DNA from: Sulfurimonas sp.
Lineage (GTDB): Bacteria > Campylobacterota > Campylobacteria > Campylobacterales > Sulfurimonadaceae
Direction: 5' to 3'
Assembly (NCBI GenBank): GCA_021648465.1
Contig: JAKISR010000015.1
Span: 1 to 43,339 of the forward strand
DNA: 43,339 nucleotides
Shown: piece after piece, positions 15,904-25,008 of the stretch
Layout of the letters: each line of letters opens with the position of its first letter
Numbering within the stretch: the stretch's first letter is position 1
Program-made: the position numbers and the translations under genes
Notes under the pieces: generated by a model
Databases searched by the model: none
What the model was told of the DNA's origin: nothing
What the model saw: only the letters and a program-made list of their open reading frames with translations

Positions 15904-16245
15904 TTCAATAGCTACAACAGCTATAGCATACTCTCCATCATGAGTAATAGATAAGCTGATATCTTTGATATTAAAGTTTTTAACTATTTTTTGAGATAGT
16001 TTAATCATTGGAGCACCTTTGTCTGTTTTATAGATAGTAATGTCATGAAAACCACATTCTGCACCAATTCCTATTCCTAAAGCTTTTGAACATGCTTCTT
16101 TAGCTGCCCAAAATCCAGATGCTGTTTTATAGTTTTTTATAAGATTAATTTCATCGTTACAGAGAAATTTAAGAAGTGTTTTATCGCCAAATCGCTTAAT
16201 TAAGCGATTCATACGAGATATTTTTATGAGGTCTATACCAATCAT
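15880..16245 (-). CDS. acpS: Holo-[acyl-carrier-protein] synthase
   Basis: Transfers phosphopantetheine from CoA to acyl carrier protein. 121 residues, the usual size. Magnesium/CoA residues sit in MIGIDLIKI (Asp5) and WAAKEACSKALG (Glu50). The start directly abuts the fliL stop, and the fliL-acpS pair is conserved in Campylobacter. The stop lies inside the thiS gene on the other strand. Confidence 0.95.
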   Translation of the reverse strand: MIGIDLIKISRMNRLIKRFGDKTLLKFLCNDEINLIKNYKTASGFWAAKEACSKALGIGIGAECGFHDITIYKTDKGAPMIKLSQKIVKNFNIKDISLSITHDGEYAIAVVAIELSTANKV

Positions 16246-16788
16246 TTATTGGATAACAAACTCTGTAAAATAGATTCCTTGTACACGCCCATCAACTATC
16301 ATAGCATTTAGAGTATCTATAATTTGCTCAGATACTTTTTTCTTGCCTTTTTTTGAAGATATCTCTTCAAGTGTTTTAGAAGTTAAAATTCTAATAATTC
16401 TATCTCTTATTACTGGAGATTTATTATCGAGTTCTATACTTAATTCTTCATCATCTAATTCTAGTGAGATAGTAGCTTTTAAGTATCTGCGACCAGCATC
16501 ACTTTTTAAATTAACAGTAAATGTATCTAGTGGATATAAGACACCAATGTCACTTAATTTTCTTGTTTCCATATTATTATATTTAGATCTTGTAGGAGTT
16601 TTTTGTGATTGAGCTTGTGAAGTATTTTGTTGAACATAAACTTCATCACCTCCGCTCATTAATAAGATGGTTGTTACGGCACCACCAAGAATAATAAGTA
16701 TTAAAACAGCAATGATAATAATCATCAATTTATTTGATTTTTTATTGTCCTGTTGTGTTTCTTCTTCCTTGTTTTCTTCATCTGCCAT
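16246..16788 (-). CDS. fliL: Flagellar basal-body-associated protein FliL
   Basis: 180 residues. A charged cytoplasmic N-terminus (about 1-20), one membrane helix (about 21-44), a linker rich in Gln and Ser, then the periplasmic FliL domain (LDTFTVNL, RRYLKATISLEL, RDRIIRILTSKT, ending YFTEFVIQ). FliL rings the stator and supports motor torque. It shows that the organism is motile or has a flagellar set. It lies in a minus-strand run with acpS downstream. Confidence 0.95.
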   Translation of the reverse strand: MADEENKEEETQQDNKKSNKLMIIIIAVLILIILGGAVTTILLMSGGDEVYVQQNTSQAQSQKTPTRSKYNNMETRKLSDIGVLYPLDTFTVNLKSDAGRRYLKATISLELDDEELSIELDNKSPVIRDRIIRILTSKTLEEISSKKGKKKVSEQIIDTLNAMIVDGRVQGIYFTEFVIQ

Positions 16789-16839
16789 AACTCTTCCTTG
16801 AATTTAGTTTTGTTAGTATATCAAAATTTATATAATTTG

Positions 16840-17097
16840 CTAATCACACTTTGTAATATTTAAAGCTTTAACAATTTCTTCAAAAATTACACCTGATTCA
16901 CGATTGGTATCATCTTGATACTCTGTAACATATAATTCTCTATTGTTTGGTTCACTGCAAATATATATTTCAGGTTGAATAGTATATTTTGAAACAATAT
17001 CTTTAATTGTTGAAGATACTAATTCTCCCTCTTCTTTTGTATTATAACCTATTGCTAATCTAAAAAATTTCTCTTCACTTCTAAAAATTGCATCCAT
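16840..17097 (-). CDS. Small conserved-looking cytosolic protein, function unknown
   Basis: 85 residues with no signal peptide or membrane segment. The sequence (FFRLAIGYNTKEEGELVSSTIKDIVSKY, then PEIYICSEPNNRELYVTEYQD) reads like a small alpha/beta domain. Two cysteines are not in a CxxC. I do not recognise the family. It lies between radA and fliL on the same strand, with ordinary codon use. Confidence 0.7.
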   Translation of the reverse strand: MDAIFRSEEKFFRLAIGYNTKEEGELVSSTIKDIVSKYTIQPEIYICSEPNNRELYVTEYQDDTNRESGVIFEEIVKALNITKCD

Positions 17098-17195
17098 AAT
17101 ATAAGCCCTTTTAATGTAATTATCTACATTATACTACTAATATTGTAAAAGAGTTTTAAATCTTTAGTTAAATTAAGTTATTTATATCATCTTGC

Positions 17196-18542
17196 TTAAT
17201 ACCATTGCAAAAGTTTTGTTACTTCATCAACAATAAAAGTTTTGAGTGTAGTTTTTTCTAGCGGTTTTTTTGCTAATAAAACCTTATTAATTTTTTGCAT
17301 TTTTGCTTCTTTAAGTCTAACATCCATTCCGTGAACTTCTCTTACGTCACCAACGAGTGAAACCTCACCTATAAAGATAGTCTCCTTGGAAATTGCACGA
17401 TCTCTAAAACTACTTATAATTGCAGCAAGTACCGCTAAATCAGCAGAAGTTTCAGTTATTTTTATCCCACCTGTTATATTTATAAATACATCATACCCAG
17501 ATAATGGTATCTCTAGTTTTCTCTCTAATAAAGCTAAGAGCATATTTAATCTATTGTTATCAAATCCTGTTGCTTGTCTTTTAGAGTTTGGTGTATGTGA
17601 TTGTGAAACTAATGCTTGAACCTCAAGTATAATAGGACGCGTTCCCTCCATCACAACAGTAAGAGCAGAACCAGCTTGCTCTGATTCTCTATTAAAAAAT
17701 CTTGAAGCGATATCTGTAGCAGAGACTAGACCATCATTTCTCATCTCAAATACACCAATCTCACTTGTTGGTCCAAAACGGTTTTTAAAACCTCTTAATA
17801 TTCTTAGTTCTTGAGATGAATCTCCTTCAAAGTAAAGAACTGTATCTACCATATGTTCTAATACACGAGGTCCTGCTATTGATCCCTCTTTTGTAATATG
17901 CCCTATAATAAAAATAGCAATATTCCTCTCTTTAGCTATTCTCATAAGCTCAAATGTGATTTGTCTCACTTGTGTAACAGAACCCGGAGCTGAACTAATT
18001 GTCTCTGAGTAGAGAGTTTGAATAGAGTCAATAATTATAAATTCATAATTACGATGTTCAAGCTCAATTAAAACTTGTTCTAATCTAATCTCACTAAGTA
18101 GATATAGTGTATCGTGATTTGCTTTTAATCTATTTGCTCGAAGTTTGATTTGCCCAGCTGACTCTTCCCCTGTTACATACAAAACATTTTTTCCACTCGA
18201 AGCTATTTCACCACCAACTTTTAAAAGAAGTGTGGATTTACCAACTCCTGGGCTACCACCTATAAGAGTAAGTGAGCCTGGAACTATTCCACCTCCTAAT
18301 ACAGAGTCAAGTTCATTGTCATATGAACTAAATCTAAATACTTCTTCCTCTTTAATTTTATTTATACTTAAAGCTTTTGAGGAGTTATTTGAGTTTAATT
18401 TTGTTTGCTTAACAATCTCTTGTTGATGTACATTTAATTCTAAAAATGAATCCCATGAATTACAATTAGTACATTTTCCCATCCATTTAGGAGTTGTGAA
18501 TCCACAATGTTGACATTCAAAGAGAATTTTTTTCTTAGCCAT
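17196..18542 (-). CDS. radA: DNA repair protein RadA (Sms)
   Basis: 448 residues. A C4 zinc finger (Cys10, Cys13, Cys24, Cys27), a RecA-like ATPase core with Walker A GGSPGVGKST (95-104), the RadA-specific KNRFG motif (253-257), and a C-terminal Lon-protease-like domain. RadA promotes branch migration during recombinational repair and transformation. The neighbours ftsY and the TlpA-like gene upstream are the same as in Campylobacter jejuni. Confidence 0.97.
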   Translation of the reverse strand: MAKKKILFECQHCGFTTPKWMGKCTNCNSWDSFLELNVHQQEIVKQTKLNSNNSSKALSINKIKEEEVFRFSSYDNELDSVLGGGIVPGSLTLIGGSPGVGKSTLLLKVGGEIASSGKNVLYVTGEESAGQIKLRANRLKANHDTLYLLSEIRLEQVLIELEHRNYEFIIIDSIQTLYSETISSAPGSVTQVRQITFELMRIAKERNIAIFIIGHITKEGSIAGPRVLEHMVDTVLYFEGDSSQELRILRGFKNRFGPTSEIGVFEMRNDGLVSATDIASRFFNRESEQAGSALTVVMEGTRPIILEVQALVSQSHTPNSKRQATGFDNNRLNMLLALLERKLEIPLSGYDVFINITGGIKITETSADLAVLAAIISSFRDRAISKETIFIGEVSLVGDVREVHGMDVRLKEAKMQKINKVLLAKKPLEKTTLKTFIVDEVTKLLQWY

Positions 18543-18601
18543 AAAATCAGCCTTATATTTATAATTTAGGTGATTATATTATTTTTTACATGCGAGTAGT
18601 A

Positions 18602-18626
18602 AAAATATGGCAATTTGCCATATTTT
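18602..18626 (-). terminator. Intrinsic terminator after ftsY
   Basis: Stem AAAATATGGC/GCCATATTTT with loop AATTT, reaching into the ftsY stop codon. On the minus strand the right arm runs into TTTTTACTAC. The 10-bp perfect stem with a GGC core and U-run is a good intrinsic terminator. It would separate ftsY from radA. Confidence 0.7.
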
Positions 18627-19497
18627 ATTGTTCAAAAATTATATCTAAGAGACTATCTACAAATTCATATTTATCAAATGGCACTAGATTTTCAGGTTGT
18701 TCACCAGTTCCAATATAAAGGATAGGAATCTTAAGTGAATTAGCAATACTAAATACACTACCACCTTTTGCAGTTCCATCAAGTTTAGTAATTATTATTC
18801 CATCTATACCAATCATCTCATCAAATGCTTTTGCTTGAGCAATTGCAGAATTTCCTTGTGTTCCATCTAAAATTAAAATTGTTCTATGTGGAGCTCCAGA
18901 GTGAGCTTTATTACAAATACGATGAATTTTTTTAAGCTCATTTGTTAAGTTTGTTTGAGTATGAAGTCTTCCTGCTGTATCAATTATGACATTATCAAAA
19001 CCTTTAGACAAAGCAGAATCAATAGTATCATAGGCAACAGCAGAACTATCATGCCCCTGTTTTGAAGATACTATCGGGATGTTAAGTTTTTTAGACCATA
19101 ATGTCAACTGCTCTATTGCAGCAGCGCGAAAAGTATCACCTGCACCAAGTATTACTTTTTTACCTTCATTTTTATATCTAGCTGCCAACTTTGAAATTGT
19201 AGTTGTTTTTCCTGCACCATTAACACCAACTATTAGTTCAACAAAAGGTTTGATAAAATTTGGTTCAGTGTATGATGTTTTATCTAATGTAAATAATAAT
19301 TTTGAACGCAACATATCCCTTGTAATCTTGTTCGTATCCATTTCAGAAATAATATTTTCAACTAATTCATATTCAACATCAGCCTCTAAAAGAATATCTT
19401 CAATCTCATCTTTATTAAATGTTGTTTTTTTTGTAGGAACTATCGTTTTAATAGCTTCAGCAGTTTTAGAGAGTGATTTTTTTATAAATCCAAACAA
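18625..19497 (-). CDS. ftsY: Signal recognition particle receptor FtsY
   Basis: GTPase that docks the SRP-ribosome complex at the membrane. 290 residues: only the NG domains, with almost none of the acidic A domain of E. coli FtsY, as usual in this phylum. G1 GVNGAGKTTT (91-100), GDTFRAAA, DTAGR (173-177), TKLDGTAKGG (237-246). It begins 1 base after the TlpA-like gene stop. Confidence 0.97.
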   Translation of the reverse strand: MFGFIKKSLSKTAEAIKTIVPTKKTTFNKDEIEDILLEADVEYELVENIISEMDTNKITRDMLRSKLLFTLDKTSYTEPNFIKPFVELIVGVNGAGKTTTISKLAARYKNEGKKVILGAGDTFRAAAIEQLTLWSKKLNIPIVSSKQGHDSSAVAYDTIDSALSKGFDNVIIDTAGRLHTQTNLTNELKKIHRICNKAHSGAPHRTILILDGTQGNSAIAQAKAFDEMIGIDGIIITKLDGTAKGGSVFSIANSLKIPILYIGTGEQPENLVPFDKYEFVDSLLDIIFEQ

Positions 19498-19498
19498 A

Positions 19499-20053
19499 TT
19501 ATTTTCCTAAAGCTCTTTTAATATCACTATCTATAAATTCTTCTTCAATTGCACCAACAAAATGATTTATTAGTTTTCCATCTTTATACATAGCTATAAT
19601 TGGGATAGGATATCTTGCTCCCATTTTCAATTCAGTTGTTATGGCATTTATCAAACGACGACTTTGAGGAGAATTTGTTAATATATAATCTGCATTATAC
19701 TCTTTTCTAAATTCTAATAGTTTTTCATTTGAAATATCATCTTCAATAGTTAGACCTATAACTATAATATCATCTTTATATTTTTTTTGAAGAGAAGTGA
19801 GATGTGAGGCAGCTGCACGACATGGTGGACACCATGTGGCAAATATATCAAAAATAATAATTTTACCTTCTTCCCTATCTAGTATAAATCCATCACCACT
19901 TTTTTTTACAGTATATTGTTTTTTATCAAGAGCAGTTAATGTATATTCTATCTGTGAAACCATATTATTAACACTTGAATTTTCATCACTTGAACATCCT
20001 TGAAATACTAGCATAACTAATAAAGAGATAAATAGTATAGATTTTCTAAGCAT
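19499..20053 (-). CDS. TlpA-like thioredoxin-fold lipoprotein
   Basis: 184 residues. N-terminal hydrophobic segment ending LVFQGC (Cys20), a plausible though imperfect lipobox, then a thioredoxin domain with active site WCPPC (Cys75, Cys78) and the TlpA/ResA-type KIIIFDIFATWCPPC block. cis-Pro region: ARYPIPIIAMYKDGKL. It probably acts as a periplasmic disulfide reductase, for example for cytochrome c maturation. The frame stays open to 20236, but that part overlaps ygfA on the other strand and lacks an ATG, so the start is the ATG at 20053 with AAGG upstream. Confidence 0.88.
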   Translation of the reverse strand: MLRKSILFISLLVMLVFQGCSSDENSSVNNMVSQIEYTLTALDKKQYTVKKSGDGFILDREEGKIIIFDIFATWCPPCRAAASHLTSLQKKYKDDIIVIGLTIEDDISNEKLLEFRKEYNADYILTNSPQSRRLINAITTELKMGARYPIPIIAMYKDGKLINHFVGAIEEEFIDSDIKRALGK

Positions 20054-20117
20054 TTTTATAACCTTGTTTTCTGTTTTTAGAGTAAAATAAGCGAAATTAT
20101 ATCCATAAAGATTTAAT

Positions 20118-20690
20118 ATGCTTCTTACAAAAACAATATTTAGACAAAACTGTCTTAAAAAAATCAAAAAAAAATCAAAATTTAACAGCATATATAAAGA
20201 TGCAAAAATAAATTTTCTTTTACAAAAAGAACTCAAAAGAGTTAAAAATCAAAAAATATTATTTTACATACCATTATTAACAGAAGCAAATATAATGAAA
20301 ACTATTAAAAAACAACGACATAAGTCTGACATATTTGTTCCATTTATGGAAGGCGAAAGTTTTAAAATGGTACCATTTAGATTACCGCTTAAAAAGAAGA
20401 AGTTTAATATTTATGAAGCGGGAAATAGTTTAAGAAAAATTAAAAATATAGATATAGCCATAGTACCAATAGTGGGTGTTGATGGAAATTTAAAAAGAGT
20501 TGGTTTTGGAAAAGGGATGTATGATCGTTTCTTTGCAAAATTGAAAAAAAAACCTTATATAATTTTTATACAGTCAGAATTTTGTTATACGAAAGAAATT
20601 ATTTGTGATGATTATGATATAACTTGTGATGTAATAATCACTCCATATTTTAGAATGCAAAATACTGTTATGGCTAGAAATAGGAAATAA
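20118..20690 (+). CDS. ygfA: 5-formyltetrahydrofolate cyclo-ligase family protein
   Basis: Converts 5-formyl-THF to 5,10-methenyl-THF with ATP. 190 residues, very lysine-rich at the N-terminus. The diagnostic end block VPIVGVDGNLKRVGFGKGMYDRFF is present; in well-studied members the corresponding part is DxxGxRlGyGgGyYDr. It precedes rny by 1 base, as in Campylobacter. It is divergent from the TlpA-like gene with 64 bases between. Confidence 0.9.
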   Translation: MLLTKTIFRQNCLKKIKKKSKFNSIYKDAKINFLLQKELKRVKNQKILFYIPLLTEANIMKTIKKQRHKSDIFVPFMEGESFKMVPFRLPLKKKKFNIYEAGNSLRKIKNIDIAIVPIVGVDGNLKRVGFGKGMYDRFFAKLKKKPYIIFIQSEFCYTKEIICDDYDITCDVIITPYFRMQNTVMARNRK

Positions 20691-20691
20691 A

Positions 20692-22260
20692 ATGTTGAAC
20701 GGTATACTGATTGGTGGTTTAACAGCTACCATAAGTGGTGTTATCGGATTTTTTATATCTAGAAAAATAACTAATGCAAATTTTGATATTTATATCGAAA
20801 AAGCTAAAGCGCAAGCTAGTGCAATTGAAAATGAAGCACAACAACTTTTAAATAAAGCTAATATAAAGTCTCACGAAATTGAGCTAGAAGCTACAAGAAA
20901 ATTTGAAAGCGTAAAGCAAAGAGCAAAAGCTGATCTTCATCAAAGAGAAGATGACATAATACGAAAAGAGCAAGTTTTTAAACGCTATAAACAAGATGAA
21001 GAGAAAAGAATTCATGATGATATAGTAACTTTAAAAGCAAAAAAAGTTGATTTGCAAAGAAGTGAAAAATCCTTAAACTCACTAAAAAAAAGATATGAAC
21101 AAAAAATAGATGAAGCACTGCATACACTAGAACATAGTGCAGGAATGACAGAAGATGAAGCAAAAACTCTTTTATTAGAAAAAATAGAAGAAAAATCTCG
21201 TGCAGATATTGCTCATATTGTCAGAAGATATGAAAATAAAGCAAAAGAAGAAGCTAAAGAGAAAGCAAATTTTATTTTAGCTCAAGCAACTAGTAGATTT
21301 GCAGGAGAGTTTGCTTCTGAGAAATTAACTAGCCATATTTATCTCAGTGATGATGAACTAAAAGGTCGTATAATAGGTAAAGAGGGTAGAAATATTAAAA
21401 CTCTTGAAACATTGTTGGGCGTAGATATTATAATTGATGATACACCAAATGCAATTTTAGTAAGTAGTTTTAATCTTTATCGTAGAGCAATTGCTACTAA
21501 AACTATAGAACTTCTTATTGAAGACGGTCGAATTCAACCTGCCCGAATTGAAGATATATATGCAAAAGTTTGTTATGAATTTGAAGCAGGTATAGTTAGT
21601 GAAGGTGAAGAAATAGTAGCAAATATGAATATTGGGGTAGTGCATCCTGAACTTATAAAGCTTATCGGAAAACTTCGTTATCGTGCATCATATGGACAAA
21701 ATTCTTTAGCTCACACACTTGAAGTTGCACATTTAGCTGGAATAATGACAGCTGAAATGGGTGGAGATATAAAACTTGCAAAGAGAGCAGGACTTCTTCA
21801 TGACATAGGAAAAGCTTTAACACATGATAAAGATGGGAATCATATTGATTTAGGTGCTGATATATGTAACATGTATGATGAAAATAGTGTAGTGATTAAT
21901 TCTATTTATGCCCATCATGGACATGAAGAGATTAAAAGTATAGAGTGTGGGGCAGTTTGTGCAGCAGATGCTCTTTCAGCAGCTCGTCCAGGTGCTAGAA
22001 GAGAAGTTTTAGAGAGCTTTTTAAAAAGAATTACAGAAATTGAAGAGATAGCATCTCAACACTCAGGTGTTAAACAAGCCTATGCAATTAATGCTGGACG
22101 AGAAGTAAGAGTTATAATTAATGCTTCTTTGATTAACGATGATGAATCAATTTTAATATCAAGAGAGATAGCACGAGAAATTGAAGAAAAAGTTCAATAT
22201 CCAGGTGAGATAAAAGTTAATGTTATTCGTGAAAGCAGGGCAATTGAATATGCTAAATAA
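20692..22260 (+). CDS. rny: Ribonuclease Y
   Basis: Membrane-bound endoribonuclease that initiates mRNA decay. 522 residues: N-terminal membrane helix (about 5-23), long coiled coil (30-200), KH domain with GRIIGKEGRN (225-234), and HD phosphohydrolase domain with LLHDIGKALTHD (His370-Asp371). All catalytic features are intact. It is followed by a hairpin and T-run. Confidence 0.97.
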   Translation: MLNGILIGGLTATISGVIGFFISRKITNANFDIYIEKAKAQASAIENEAQQLLNKANIKSHEIELEATRKFESVKQRAKADLHQREDDIIRKEQVFKRYKQDEEKRIHDDIVTLKAKKVDLQRSEKSLNSLKKRYEQKIDEALHTLEHSAGMTEDEAKTLLLEKIEEKSRADIAHIVRRYENKAKEEAKEKANFILAQATSRFAGEFASEKLTSHIYLSDDELKGRIIGKEGRNIKTLETLLGVDIIIDDTPNAILVSSFNLYRRAIATKTIELLIEDGRIQPARIEDIYAKVCYEFEAGIVSEGEEIVANMNIGVVHPELIKLIGKLRYRASYGQNSLAHTLEVAHLAGIMTAEMGGDIKLAKRAGLLHDIGKALTHDKDGNHIDLGADICNMYDENSVVINSIYAHHGHEEIKSIECGAVCAADALSAARPGARREVLESFLKRITEIEEIASQHSGVKQAYAINAGREVRVIINASLINDDESILISREIAREIEEKVQYPGEIKVNVIRESRAIEYAK

Positions 22261-22282
22261 TTTAAAATTATTTAGTTTTTTT
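22253..22282 (+). terminator. Intrinsic terminator after rny
   Basis: Stem CTAAATAAT/ATTATTTAG with loop TTAAA, then seven T. The rny stop codon lies in the left arm, and the stop of the opposite pentapeptide gene in the right arm. The stem is AT-rich, so strength is uncertain. It acts for the plus strand only. Confidence 0.55.
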
Positions 22283-23047
22283 GCATTTCCCTAAGCTTTT
22301 TTTTCCACAAATTCTACCGTCTATCCATATAGCATGAGAAAATCTTGTTCTTTTAATGATAGCGCCATCAAAATTTACACCTTTTAGATTAGCCCATCTA
22401 AAATCAGTGCCAAAAAGGTTTGCACCAGAAAAATTTGCACCTTCTAGGTTCGCACTTTTAAATGTTGCTCCCATTAAGTCAGCACCAGAAAAATTTACAT
22501 TTTCAAGTGAAGATTTTACAAATTTTGTTCCTTTTAAATCAGCATTGATAAAATTAGAGTTATTCATAGTTTTATTTGATAAATCTTTACCTTTAAAGTT
22601 TATTGCACTACTGGAGAGTCTTTTTTTAGCTTTATATATAAACCTACAAGAACCTCGACTATTTTTTCTACATTTTAACCCATTAGTCCAAATAGCACCG
22701 TCAAGTTTAGCATTATCAAATTTTGTAAAGCTTATATTTGCATCTTTTAAATTAGCACCACTTAAATTCGCATAGCTAAAATTCGCACCTGTTAAATTTG
22801 CACCAGAGAGGTTGGCATCGCTTAAATTTGCAGCTTGAAAGTATGAAAATTCAATTTTAGCATTTGAAAGATTAGCACCTGTTAAGTTTGCACCATGAAA
22901 TTGACCATAATCATGTTCAATGTTGGACAAATTAGCATTTGAAAGATTTACACCTGGTTCTATTGTAAATTTACCAACCTGTGTTGCAAACAAAGAGAAT
23001 GTAAAAGAGGTTGATAATATAAGAGTATAAAAAAACCGCAAAATCAT
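22268..23047 (-). CDS. Secreted pentapeptide-repeat protein (copy 1)
   Basis: 259 residues: signal peptide (about 1-21), then pentapeptide repeats A(D/N)LxX in two blocks (about 35-115 and 165-240), expected to form a quadrilateral beta-helix. Each block ends in the same cysteine motif: W-T-N-G-L-K-C-R-K-N-S-R-G-S-C and W-I-D-G-R-I-C-G-K-K-S-L-G-K-C, each able to form a disulfide in the periplasm. The protein therefore looks internally duplicated. The neighbour at 23126-23905 is a paralogue of identical length. Function unknown; it is unlike the cytosolic gyrase-protecting Qnr proteins because it is exported. Confidence 0.88.
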   Translation of the reverse strand: MILRFFYTLILSTSFTFSLFATQVGKFTIEPGVNLSNANLSNIEHDYGQFHGANLTGANLSNAKIEFSYFQAANLSDANLSGANLTGANFSYANLSGANLKDANISFTKFDNAKLDGAIWTNGLKCRKNSRGSCRFIYKAKKRLSSSAINFKGKDLSNKTMNNSNFINADLKGTKFVKSSLENVNFSGADLMGATFKSANLEGANFSGANLFGTDFRWANLKGVNFDGAIIKRTRFSHAIWIDGRICGKKSLGKCKKTK

Positions 23048-23125
23048 AACCTTATGTTAATATAAAATTCTTTAAAGATAATAGCATATATATTTTATTT
23101 ATTGCATTAATTAGTTTTCAATGCA

Positions 23126-23905
23126 CTATTTAGTTTTTATCTTACACTTTCCACGACTTTTTTCAGCACAAATATTTCCATCTATCCATGTTGCGTGAGA
23201 AAATCTAGTTCTTTCTGTAGAAGCACCATCAAATTTTGCACCTTTTAGGTTAGTCCATCTTAAATCTGTTCCATAAAGATTAGCATTAGTAAAATCTGCA
23301 CCTTCTAAGTCAGCACTTTTAAAAGTTGCTCCCATTAAGTTAGCGCCTCTAAAATTAACACCTTTAAGAGAAGATCTTACAAATTTTGTTCCTCTTAGGT
23401 CAGCTTGTTCAAAGTTAGAATTATCGAGAGTTTTATTAGATAGAATTTTACCTTTAAAATCAATAGCACTACTAAGTTTCTTTTTCTTTTTTTTGTATAT
23501 TAAACGGCAAGATCCTCTACTTCCTTTTCTACATTTTAATCCATTTATCCAAGTTGCGTTATCTAGTATAGAATTGTCAAATATTGCATTTTCAATATTA
23601 GCACCTTCAAAATTAGCACCACTAAGATTAGCATAACTAAAGTTTGCGTATTGAAGTTGAGCATTTGTTAAATTTGTATCATTTAAATTTGCAGCTTGAA
23701 AATAAGAACCATATAAATTAGCATTTGAAAGATTTGCTTTTGAGATATCAGAACCATGAAATTGAGAGTAAGTCAAGTTTGCATCTGATAAATCAGCTTT
23801 TGTAAGATTAGCTTCTGGTTCTATAGTGTATTCACCTATAATAATTTTTGCAGATAATAGACATGGGCAAACAATTAATAATACAGCTATAAAAAATGCT
23901 TTCAA
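23126..23905 (-). CDS. Secreted pentapeptide-repeat protein (copy 2)
   Basis: 259 residues with the same plan as the downstream copy: signal peptide (about 1-19), N-terminal repeat block, the cysteine motif WINGLKCRKGSRGSC, a basic linker, the C-terminal block, and WIDGNICAEKSRGKC. The two copies are clearly tandem duplicates, most alike in the middle linker and C-terminal half and more diverged in the first block. The gap between them is 78 bases and both read on the minus strand. The 139-base gap upstream of this copy (23906-24044) is AT-rich with no gene. Confidence 0.88.
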   Translation of the reverse strand: MKAFFIAVLLIVCPCLLSAKIIIGEYTIEPEANLTKADLSDANLTYSQFHGSDISKANLSNANLYGSYFQAANLNDTNLTNAQLQYANFSYANLSGANFEGANIENAIFDNSILDNATWINGLKCRKGSRGSCRLIYKKKKKKLSSAIDFKGKILSNKTLDNSNFEQADLRGTKFVRSSLKGVNFRGANLMGATFKSADLEGADFTNANLYGTDLRWTNLKGAKFDGASTERTRFSHATWIDGNICAEKSRGKCKIKTK

Positions 23906-24044
23906 AATTTAAATCCTTAAAAAATTCTAATTATAATAACATATATAATTTTAAAAGTTAAAAAAGAATAATAAAAAAAGATTATTTTTGTAATTTAAGT
24001 AACAGTTCATAGTTTCTTTTCTAACCAATTATATTTAACTTTAT

Positions 24045-24938
24045 TTAATAATCACTTTCTGTTTCATTAATTTCAGAATCATCATATGGATCCATATGTA
24101 TTAGTATATGTAGTTGTTTATTTTTGAAAAGTTGTCTAATTTGAAACTCTATTTTATCTGAAATAGAGTGTGCATCATATAGTGAAATACTAATATTAAA
24201 TACTACATGCACAGATACAAATATATCTGAACCTGATTCTCTTGTTTGTAAATAATGATAATTTGTGGCCGCTGCTTCATTATCAAGAATATTTTTTATT
24301 TTTTGTATATCATCTTCAGGAAGTGCAGCGTCAAGAAGCATTAATATACCTTCTTTGATAATAGGAAGAGAAGAGTAAATCATATATAAAGCTATACAAA
24401 TTCCTAATATTGGGTCAACCAACTCTTCTCCTGTCATCGAGATAAGAGCAAGTGCCATAAGCACAGCACCATTCGAAAAAAGGTCAGTTTTATAGTGAAG
24501 AGCGTCCGCTTTTATAACCATATTGTTTGTTTTTTTTACAACATAATTTAAAAATATCACTAAAAAAACTGTGATAACTATAGAGACTATCATAACAATT
24601 ATACTTTCATTAATATATTCTATCTTTCTAGGATGTGCTATTTTAACTAGTGCTCCATAAAATATAAAAAGTGCAGAGAGAATGATTACAGTACCTTCAA
24701 TTACTGCAGCTAATGGTTCAATTTTTCCCCGCCCAAAGTTAAAGTTGTCATCAGCCTCTTTTTCAGCATTGTGCAGCGCAAAATAGTTAAATAATGAAAT
24801 AGTTAAATCAAGTAGAGAATCAATTGCAGATGCTAAAACAGCTATAGAGCCACTAAAAATACCAACAGTCATTTTTATTAGCACCAATAAAGCAGCAACT
24901 GATGTTGAGATAACTGTCGCTTTTTTTTCTAATCTCAT
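24045..24938 (-). CDS. Cation diffusion facilitator family metal exporter (FieF-like)
   Basis: 297 residues with six membrane helices and a C-terminal cytosolic metal-binding domain. The transport site is DSLLD in TM2 (Asp40, Asp44) and HYKTD in TM5 (His148, Asp152), the DD-HD set found in Fe/Zn exporters such as FieF. FNFGRGKIEPLAA follows TM2 as expected. A GTG at 24944 overlaps the AGGAG ribosome-binding site, so I take the ATG at 24938, 5 bases from it. It is divergent from cmoB. Metal specificity (Zn, Fe or Cd) cannot be read from sequence. Confidence 0.92.
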   Translation of the reverse strand: MRLEKKATVISTSVAALLVLIKMTVGIFSGSIAVLASAIDSLLDLTISLFNYFALHNAEKEADDNFNFGRGKIEPLAAVIEGTVIILSALFIFYGALVKIAHPRKIEYINESIIVMIVSIVITVFLVIFLNYVVKKTNNMVIKADALHYKTDLFSNGAVLMALALISMTGEELVDPILGICIALYMIYSSLPIIKEGILMLLDAALPEDDIQKIKNILDNEAAATNYHYLQTRESGSDIFVSVHVVFNISISLYDAHSISDKIEFQIRQLFKNKQLHILIHMDPYDDSEINETESDY

Positions 24939-24962
24939 TAACACTCCTATTTAGGATACAAT

Positions 24963-24968
24963 TATAAT
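24963..24968 (+). promoter_or_regulatory. -10 box for cmoB
   Basis: TATAAT lies 40 bases before the cmoB ATG, in the 70-base divergent gap between the CDF gene and cmoB. Confidence 0.45.
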
Positions 24969-25008
24969 AAAATTTACATACGATAATAATTAAAAGGTAC
25001 TTTTTAAA

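Noticed and set aside
20054..20236. N-terminal extension of the TlpA-like protein
   Set aside because: It would start at TTG, overlap ygfA on the other strand, and hide the signal peptide behind 61 residues.
22268..23905. Regular short DNA repeats suggesting a CRISPR or satellite array
   Set aside because: The periodicity is 15 bases and in frame, explained by the pentapeptide repeats of two proteins.
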